64,000 nucleotides of DNA, from contig OX465584.1 in NCBI GenBank assembly GCA_950022655.1, forward strand, positions 56,657,789 through 56,721,788, written 5' to 3'. This document shows positions 56,789-64,000 of the stretch, piece by piece. A program made the position numbers and the translations under genes. The stretch is from Alentia gelatinosa (taxonomy: Eukaryota > Annelida > Polychaeta > Phyllodocida > Polynoidae). Within the stretch, counting starts at the first letter, position 1, and every line of letters begins with the position of its first letter. Under the pieces are notes generated by a model. The model saw nothing but the letters and a program-made list of their open reading frames with translations. It was not told the DNA's origin and made no database searches.

Positions 56789-56856
56789 ACAACGACGACA
56801 CCATGACCCGCACCTGACAGCCATTGAGTTACTCCTCACAGGTAGGTCAGCCCGCT

Positions 56857-57176
56857 GTGGTGCCAAAAACCGTCACCCTGCCAAAAATGGTAATTATCGC
56901 CCACCCAATACACGCATGCGTCTGGCCACGTTCTTCTGTTCAGATATCACGGACTATTGGACGTACTATTATTTGGATGTGATTTTAATGTAAATAAATG
57001 AAAAGAATAGTATTTGGACATGAGAATTACATGTCGTGATATGTCGTAATATGCTTAATTTCGGCAAATTTTTCACTCTCCAATGGTGGACTTCATCACT
57101 GCGCATGTTTGCTCATGCGCACAAGATACTAGTGGGCGATAATTACCATTTTTGGGTAACCGTTTTGGCACTACAC
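56857..57176. mobile_element. 320-bp MITE with ~45-bp TIRs (family G)
   Basis: The left TIR 56857-56904 (GTGGTGCCAAAAACCGTCAC...GGTAATTATCGCCCAC) is the complement of 57132-57176 (GTGGGCGATAATTACC...GGCACTACAC) with few mismatches. The AT-rich interior contains an inverted TGCGCATG/CATGCGCA pair (57099-57120). Only copy seen. Confidence 0.88.
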
Positions 57177-57237
57177 CGCCATGAGATACTCGCAGTCGCA
57201 TTGAAGATGTACCTCATTACAAGGATAGTCTTAAGCC

Positions 57238-57325
57238 CAGTTCCCACTAGATGATTTGGGGGCATCTAGCAACCGTTGGCGACTATCAGCCAAAAGTTTC
57301 TAAGAATTTGCTGAGTCGCCAAGTG
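57238..57325 (-). repeat. Solitary monomer of the 92-bp repeat
   Basis: Its complement reads ATTCTTAGAAAC..., GCTGATAGTCGCCAAC, CATCTAGTGGGAACTGGGC, which aligns with the 39.85-40.39 kb tandem unit at reduced identity. Confidence 0.65.
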
Positions 57326-57329
57326 GGAA

Positions 57330-57760
57330 CGCAAAATGGCAGAATCGTCGACTATTGCCTTTATCCCCATAATTTGGGCTTGACACGCGCATAGACCATA
57401 TGTAGGTATCCAATAAGTCAGTGGGTTTACACGGTCCGGCATTAGCTGGTTCCCGTCATTGTATGGTGATAGACCCTCGAGCCATATCCCTCAATCATTG
57501 CGGTTTAACAGATTTTATGTAACTGAAATTGGAAATCCGATGCCAGAATTGGATATGTCAGATGTTTCTACATTTACATGCCAAATTATATTCAGTTTCT
57601 CCAATTAGAAATAGAAAAATGGCAGTTTATCCGGGAAAGGTGGCCATGGTGTGGCCAGCAAGTTGGGAATGGATCCTTTAGGTAGCCGCAGCGATATCAG
57701 GGAGTTAAGTAATGTCTGGAGGGTGTATAGGGGATTTCATTATGCACTATGTATCTGGGA
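57330..57760. other. Interval without recognisable gene
   Basis: Ordinary AT-rich DNA. Confidence 0.35.
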
Positions 57761-57765
57761 TATAC

Positions 57766-58075
57766 TATTATCCTACCCCTAATAAAAAAACTCCATAGGT
57801 TTAACATTGGGTCACTGTATTTGGACTGGAGTTCAGAAAAATGAAAAATATCGCTCTAGTGGGATACACTTGACAAATGACGTCATTTGTTAATGTAGAA
57901 GTAATTTCTATGGGCGGGGTAGGATAAATTCTAAACCAAACTCGAGTTAGTCGTGTTATTGTTCATCGCACTCCATCAAGATCGTGTATTACTGCTCTCG
58001 GCTTTGCCACGCGCAGTAATACGCGATCTTGCCGTCATGCGATAAACAACAACACGACTAACTCGAGTTTGGTTT
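57766..58075 (+). mobile_element. Family-B body plus long hairpin
   Basis: TTATCCTACCCCTAATAAAA...GGGGTAGGATAAATTCTAA. The hairpin (57934-58075) has arms AACCAAACTCGAGTTAGTCG and CGACTAACTCGAGTTTGGTT, perfect over about 24 bp. An inner pair, CGTGTATTACTGC / GCAGTAATACGCG, surrounds the loop. Confidence 0.9.
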
Positions 58076-58079
58076 CTCC

Positions 58080-58890
58080 ATAGTATTTAAATGATAACTC
58101 GGATTTGCATGAATAATGAGATTACACAATTAAGAGAACAGACTGGCATATCATCATAAACATTAAAGTTGTCCTCTAATAGGAATTTTATCCAAATGAA
58201 TTTGGGTTGACAGCAGATATATATCTTTTACTTTTGGAGACTTTTTTGTTTTGGTAGTGATTCAGGTAAACTTAAGGTGTTGTTAAAGTAGTGATCCATA
58301 TTCAACTCATTGTACATTGATGGTAAGTGACATCAAAGCTCCACTGAAGAAAGCATATCTAAATTCCCCATTAGCGCAGTTAGAATTCAACCTGATCAGT
58401 ACTGGTCAAGTTGATACTCGGACATTTCACGTGTTTGTCCCCAATCTATATCTAGATAGCCGTCCGGTGACCCTTGGAATTCCTCATTGACCATAGACTT
58501 GCAACAGTCCACATGTTATATTTTTAAGTACCTCCTGTCGCATAGCAATCTACCAGAACGTAAGTATTGAAAGATATATTTCACAATTCTAATGACATAA
58601 TTGAAAAAATCCAATCTGTCGAACACCGGGTTAAAAGGCAATTCAATGCCTATGGCGTCGTGTAGGTGGATTTTGTTGTCGTTGCAAATTTCAAATAAAT
58701 GATAAGATAGAGGGCACGTCTAATGAGGACCTAACAGCTGCATGTACAAATCAATGTCATCCCCCGTCTCAGGTATCCCCACAGAGCAGGCTCGCTGTAC
58801 CAATATTAGTGCAGCAAATCATGAGGATGATAGGGTGTGATGTTGGCGGTGGTATCAATGATGGGTTATTCTGAGGGCAATATCCAAGTC
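58080..58890. other. Interval without recognisable gene
   Basis: AT-rich; no repeat family or exon. Confidence 0.35.
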
Positions 58891-58892
58891 AT

Positions 58893-59850
58893 AGTATTAT
58901 ATGGAGACCTGGTTAGTGTGACTGAATCAAGTATGTTCCGTGTTGTTTTGGTCAGAGATATTCAGCGAGGTTGAAGAACGAGGTAAATATTTCCGACCAA
59001 AACAACAAGGAAAAGATATGATTCAGTCACACTCACTATGTTCCCTTATCATTATGTACCTGGAAATCATTAATATGCCATTTTATAACTCACTAAATAG
59101 CAGAATGACAGGTATATGATAATATATACCTGTGGCCGTATATCCTACATATACCTTCCGCTCCTACCCAAGCTACCCATGTCGCATTGATGGCCGTACG
59201 TCACACTGTGGCGTACGAGGTAAAACTTTGCCATTTTAGGTACATGTACATGTATATGATAATACTAGAACAGGCTCTCTTCATATGTCAAAATATATCC
59301 CTCTACGGCATTGGGGTATATCTCACTAATTTCACTGCTTATTTTGATGTACGAACACAGTGAGCTAGTTTCCCTATATCATTTCCAAATTTTGAGAATT
59401 TTTGAGAAGTCTAGTTCGTTAAGAATTCTTCGCCCATAGAGCGCAGTGAGAACCTTGTACAGATTATGACTCATGGTCTTCTCGAAATTTACAAAACAGG
59501 GAGAGCAAATTTTATTGTACGAACACAGTGAGCCAGTTTCCCTATATTATTATATACCCGTACACGAATGTCTCTAGTAGTAATGATTTCATGCATCCAC
59601 ACTGTGGCGTAATATATATAATACTATCCTCTGTACCACGTGACCATTGATTCTTCTATTTAGTGAGTTGTAGGATGGCATTTTAATCATTTCTAGGTAT
59701 ATAATAATAGAAAGACATAGTGAGTGTCATAGATATATTCCATCTGTTCCTCGATATACTCACTTCATTCTTCGAATTCGGTGAGTATTTCTGACCAAAA
59801 TATCTCTGATCAGATTCCATTCAGATACACTAACCATGTCTTTCTATATC
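58893..59850. mobile_element. Large inverted-terminal element with terminal hairpins (family F)
   Basis: The left end is a hairpin (58900-59045; arms AGTGTGACTGAATCA...TGTTGTTTTGGTC and the complement) followed by TATCATTATGTACC...CCATTTTATAACTCACTAAATAGC. The right end (59650-59845) is its inverted counterpart: CTATTTAGTGAGTTGTAGG...CTAGGTATATAATAATAG, then a second hairpin. The interior holds direct repeats of GTACGAACACAGTGAGC (59350, 59518) and CACACTGTGGCGTA (59203, 59598). No transposase frame remains. Confidence 0.75.
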
Positions 59851-60740
59851 ATTTCCCAATTTTTAGAACCAAATGTGTAGACTTGGTTTCTATACCTGGA
59901 TATTTGGTCTTCTCGAAATTTACAAAACAAGGAGATCAGTGTATGCATTATGTGTCAGGATAATAATGCACACATGTGTCAGGATAAGAATGCACACGGC
60001 AGGTGTGGGGTGGTCCTGTATCAAAGCTCGCAGTGCACCGCTTCACAGAGAACACCACATCGATACCCCTCATAAAAATTCTCTTTAATTTGCTTCTTGT
60101 TGTTCCGCGGCCGGGTTTACAACCGTGGTAATTAATAACCGTACTCATCATAGGGGCATGAACGGAGGCTAATAAACAACGACAGGGTACATAAACCAGT
60201 TTCTTTATGTTATCATATTCTCGCCATTATTTAGCACATGAAACCACCCCGCGACGAATTATCGTTGTATAATAGGGTTAAGTATGGCTGAATGATGTAA
60301 TTATTAACTACTGCTTTATCATTATGCAGGGATGTCAGTTGGGGTCATAGGAAAATAGGAAATATTTTTCATGTGGTATTTACTGCCGCAGAAAACATGG
60401 AAAACACTTTGATATCTTCTATGAAATGGGGCAGAGGGCATGTAGGTAAGTTTGAGCCAAGGTTTATTGGTGTGAATGAATGTATTCGCTCTTTGTTTTA
60501 CACAAGAACAAATATGTATAAACTGAAAATGAAAACAAGGATTTTATTGGAAATGAGGAAAACTGCCATCCCTGATTGTGTCTGGAGGTATTCTTCAGGG
60601 ACGTATCGGGAATACCACCAGTCATAATGGACGATAATGTAGAGGTATGCTCACCCTCAACCCCTGCCACCCCTCCTGCCCTCACCTCATCTCCATGGTA
60701 ATTTGGGACGGTGGGGGATAGTGATACGCAACCCTGATCC
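59850..60740. other. Interval without recognisable gene
   Basis: 59905-59935 repeats the TGGTCTTCTCGAAATTTACA phrase from inside family F (59468). An 84-codon frame at 60373-60627 (+) contains a donor-like G|GTAAGT at 60445 but no recognised domain, so I do not call it. Confidence 0.4.
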
Positions 60741-60743
60741 ATC

Positions 60744-61605
60744 CACCACACCCCCACACCCCACACCACACCCCCCCTCACACCACACCCCTCACACCAC
60801 ACCACACCCCCACCCCTCACACCACACCCCACCCCTCACACCACACCCCCACCCCTCACACCACACCCCCACCCCTCACACCACACCCCACCCCTCACAC
60901 CACACCCCCACCCCTCACACCACACCCCCACCACTCACACCACACCCCACCCCTCACACCACAATCCCACCCCTCACACAACACCCCTCACACCACACCT
61001 CCACCCCTCACACCACACCCCTCACACCACACCCCCACCCGTCATACCACACCCCCACCCCTCACACCACCCCCACCCCTCACACCACACCCCCACCCCT
61101 CACACCACACCCCCACCCCTCACACCACACCCCCACCCCTCACACCCCACCCCCACCCCTCACACCACACCCCCACCCCTCACACCACACCCCCACCACT
61201 CACACCACATCCCCACCCCTCACACCACACCCCCACCCCTCACACCACACCCCTCACACCACACCACACCACACCACACCCTTCACACCACACCCCCACC
61301 CCTCACACCACACCCCTCACACCACACCCCCACCCCTAACCCCCCCCCCTTCACACCACACCCCAACCCCTCACACCACACCACACCACACCCCCACCCC
61401 TCACACCACACCCCTCACACCACACCCCCACCCCTAACCCCCCCCTTCACACCAAACCCCCACCCCTCACACCACACCCCTCACACCACACCACACCACA
61501 CCCACACCCCTCACACCACACCACACCACACACCCACCCCTCACACCACACACCCACCCCTCACACCACTCCATCCCTCACACCACACACCCACCCTTCA
61601 CACCC
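60744..61605 (+). repeat. C-rich minisatellite, ~19-bp unit
   Basis: About 860 bp of variants of CACACCACACCCCCACCCCT with higher-order irregularity and almost no G on the plus strand. The His/Thr/Pro frame across it is an artefact. Confidence 0.97.
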
Positions 61606-61839
61606 CGAGGGTTGGCTCTCTTGACGCCCTTTGTGTCAGGGCCGGGTCATGACGTATCGCTGCAGGTCGTGACAGGGGGGTCATGACAGGGGCACGTTGT
61701 GGTTATCTAACCTTTGGCACCGGCCCCGATAAGCCTGTCACAGGGTGGCCTAATTATCGGGCTGGCTGTCAGTGTCTGCCCTTATTATCGCTCAGCCGTT
61801 CGGCTAGTTAACTCTGATTGATTACGCACAATAACGCGC

Positions 61840-62180
61840 CATTATCCACGCCCATATGCCGCCAGTACCTGAGCCCGACGCGCAACGCATTGTGGGAAGC
61901 TCGCCCCCGCACTCCCAGGGGGCGCCACCCACTCACCCCGGCGTCTCGTAGTGGTCACGTGCTGGTCACCTAATCTCGCGGCGCTCCTTCTCTTTCTCGC
62001 GAGACCCCGACGCGGGCGGCGGCCATTTTTCACTGGGCGCCTGGCGGTCAGCAGCGTCCACTGCAAGAATCAGCCAATCAGCGCGCTCAGCGCCCGTCGG
62101 CCCGGACCTTGCACTTCCAATTTGGCCGCTTGTAGAACAAGGTGTGATTAAGTGCGCGCCTGCCCGGCCCGGGTCTTGTC
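61840..62180. promoter_or_regulatory. Strong CpG-island promoter
   Basis: A ZNF143-like GCATTGTGGGAAG (61887-61899), an E-box GTCACGTG (about 61955), the perfect palindrome TCTCGCGAGA (61995-62004), a YY1-type GGCGGCCATTTTT (62018-62030) and CCAATCA (about 62073) lie within 200 bp of CG-dense DNA. This is the combination seen at animal housekeeping promoters. YY1 and CCAAT positions suggest a start site near 62000-62060. The direction is undecided. Confidence 0.6.
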
Positions 62181-62184
62181 CAAT

Positions 62185-62585
62185 CAGGAGGCCCCTTCTA
62201 AAGCCGGATAATTGATCCTGTCGACCCAGGCGCGGTCGATCCAGCCGAGTCTTTGTTGTAGGTCGGCCATTGTCGACCCCTTTTCCTTCCTCCGGTCAAG
62301 GTGACCTCTGTCCGCAGACGACAATCTAATCTCCACAATGTCATTCCGCTTGATCTAGAATCATTGTTCTCGATGCGATTTTCCTCCGCGTGAGCTGAGA
62401 CGGTCAGAGAGACAGAGAAATGAGACGAGGCCTGATGCGTGTCTAGCCTCCAAATTTACCTTATCAACCTGACGGTGTGTTTATACGCCACGTGCACAAT
62501 ATACGGGTCTAAAGCGGGATTCACACGATGGGATTCATGTACCTCACAGGGTTCAAAATCCCATGATAATCTGTTCATTTTTAGC
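62185..62585. other. Downstream flank of the CpG promoter
   Basis: Mixed composition with GGTCAAGGTGACCT (about 62296), a nuclear-receptor-like inverted pair. No exon fixed. Confidence 0.35.
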
Positions 62586-62590
62586 GGTAA

Positions 62591-62779
62591 ATGTCGCAAA
62601 CAATTGCAAGACAGAAAACATGTCTCAGGGAAATGGAACCATACACTTTAGATGAAGAAATTGTTTTAGAGTACTTAATCTCAGCAGGATTTGTCTCAGA
62701 CAAACACCCTGTGAGATACATAAACGAGTTTGGAGTGCGCAGTAAAATGAACGAGCCGACAGCCAAGAGAATATTCTGA
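62591..62779 (+). CDS. 62-codon coding-like ORF, unrecognised
   Basis: ATG in GGTAAATGTCG opens MSQTIARQKTCLREMEPYTL, then an acidic helical stretch LDEEIVLEYLISAGFVSDKH, and ends AKRIF at a TGA. The balanced charge, absence of low complexity and helix-like pattern look coding. The upstream TTCATTTTTAG at 62584 could also make it a last exon. It lies about 550 bp from the CpG promoter at 61840-62180. No family recognised. It may be a small protein or a terminal exon. Confidence 0.35.
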   Translation: MSQTIARQKTCLREMEPYTLDEEIVLEYLISAGFVSDKHPVRYINEFGVRSKMNEPTAKRIF

Positions 62780-63900
62780 AGTACTCCAAATGAGATGGTG
62801 AACGGGGACTCAGACCAAACGCGAATATGTTTCTGATTTTATCTTAGCAAATATTTATCAGTTTAAAGCCCATTGACTGATTGAGTATGAGTTACCGTAC
62901 TCGCAAGCCTGTTGAGTACGGGTTCCTAATGTTAAGCTTATATGGACGTTTATACCAGGCTAAGATGATATTCCTCTCCTATATTACAAGGCTAAGATAA
63001 AGGCTATTACTAACCTCCTGGAGACTCCCGATGAGATATCGTGCCAGCAGACATTGCGAATTGCGCACGCGCGGGAAATTCACGTGAGATCAAAGGATCG
63101 GGGAGGAGAGCGCAATGCTCTATGAAAACATGTCCATTGGCAGTGTAGCTAGTTGTAATTTAGGGGCTCCGGGTGTGGAGGGGTTGGAGAGGGGGAGAGG
63201 GTTGAGAGGTTGAGTAGGTAGTATGCGGGGGACCCTTGATCATGACAACAAGGGCACAGAGAGGGGTGAGCCTCGACTGAGGTCATTACTGATTGTCGTC
63301 TGCTAGTTTTCGCGCGCTTTCCTTGGCGCGCGCGTGACGTAGGACGTAGGCTGCAGTTGATTGGCGGAATCTGAAGAGCCACAGGACCGTTTTGATAGCG
63401 GCAGTCATGTGCCTATTATCATGTGGGATTATTTCTAACCTCCTTACCCCTACCCCTCTCGGGCAAGCACCCCCACCCCCTCCCCACCCCACTCTTCTTT
63501 ATCATCATTTCCATTGCTGTATGGGGCCAAGCGAGGGACAATCGACGCCACCAAACGAGCGCTGCGCACACCACTATGGATGCAGCCACATAACACGGAC
63601 CTCTCTTCCTAATGCCCCATTTAGGGCCCCGACAGTATCCCTTCATCTTTCTACGGTGCCCCGAACATGAATCTTCCGACTGCTTTCATCAGGGCGCTGC
63701 GACTGGGGACCCGGGTCCATTTGGGCGGGAGTTGGGGACTTTATTGTTTATAATCGGGTCGTCTGTGTGTGAACTAACAGAGGAAGCGTCTCTGTGTCGG
63801 CGGCGTCTCCTCCAGCGCGGGAACAGACGCCCGGTGTACGCCTACTGGAGGTGTTGTTCTCACCACCCGACGCCCTCACAGCCCCTGGAGGAGAGAGGAG
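62780..63900. other. Interval without recognisable gene
   Basis: AT-rich to 63050. Then a CG patch with an E2F-like GCGCGGGAAA (63069-63078) and GCGCGCGTGACGTAGGACGTAGG. Open frames at 63149-63670 occur on both strands and are not convincing. Confidence 0.4.
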
Positions 63901-63903
63901 CGA

Positions 63904-64000
63904 GCCACTCTCCCAGCAGATCTTCCACGGCGCTAGTGCTAGCTAATCTCTGCTTCAACCCAAAGCCGGAGACACAGCAAGCGAGTAACAGCAGCGATCT
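63904..64000 (+). repeat. Dispersed repeat copy, cut by window end
   Basis: GCCACTCTCCCAGCAGATCT...CTAATCTCTGCTTCAACCCA is paralogous to 815-890. Its continuation GGAGACACAGCAAGCGAGTA...CAGCGATCT matches the arm at 15270-15300. This joins two otherwise separate fragments into one family. Confidence 0.65.

Noticed and set aside
60703..61437. 244-codon His/Thr/Pro-rich open frame
   Set aside because: It is produced entirely by the C-rich minisatellite; codon content follows the repeat unit.
62439..62651. 70-codon frame overlapping the 62591 ORF
   Set aside because: Less coding-like than the 62591 frame and spans the likely acceptor.

Overview
This is animal nuclear DNA, not bacterial, viral or organellar. 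It has no long open frames, no operon-like packing and no recognisable rRNA or tRNA gene. It does have CpG-rich promoter-like patches carrying metazoan core-promoter motifs (RFX X-box, YY1, NRF1, E2F, TCTCGCGAGA), a tRNA-derived SINE, hAT-type MITEs with 8-bp target duplications, long (AT)n microsatellites, and poly-G/C tracts up to 25 bp. The SINE ends in an ACGTTAA-(A)CAAAC tail of the kind common in molluscs and other lophotrochozoans, so a marine lophotrochozoan is my best guess. That is an inference; the sequence alone does not prove the taxon.

Coding content is very sparse. I can defend only isolated exon-like segments. The best is a 60-codon terminal exon at 45.68-45.86 kb. Next are an in-phase 117-nt exon at 33.61-33.73 kb, coding-like pieces at 25.35-25.78 kb and 43.59-43.76 kb, a 62-codon ORF at 62.59 kb, and a possible minimal first exon at 7.26 kb. 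None has a recognised family. Most other open frames are low-complexity or lie inside repeats.

Promoter-like patches lie at about 0-0.8, 7.2, 16.6-17.9, 20.1-21.1, 22.2, 29.8-30.1, 34.8-34.9, 54.1-54.2, 55.2 and 61.85-62.2 kb. Running through them is the most striking signal in the window: the 9-bp palindrome GAGCWGCTC, of which I count 30 exact copies where about 0.5 are expected. Several are tandem at an exact 10-bp period.

The rest is dominated by small mobile or structured repeats: (A) a hAT-like MITE, 14 or more copies, five with perfect 8-bp target duplications; (B/C) 12 elements with a body bounded by TTATCYYACCCCT and its complement followed by a large imperfect hairpin; (D) a ~90-bp element with a GCCTAGGG hairpin; (E) a 370-bp hairpin element present twice in opposite orientation at 22.5 and 52.7 kb; (F) a ~950-bp element with hairpin termini at 58.9-59.85 kb; (G) a 320-bp MITE with 45-bp TIRs at 56.9 kb; (H) a 23-bp palindrome present as three identical copies plus variants. 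Tandem repeats include a ~92-bp unit with alternating monomers (39.84-40.4 kb) and a C-rich minisatellite (60.74-61.6 kb).
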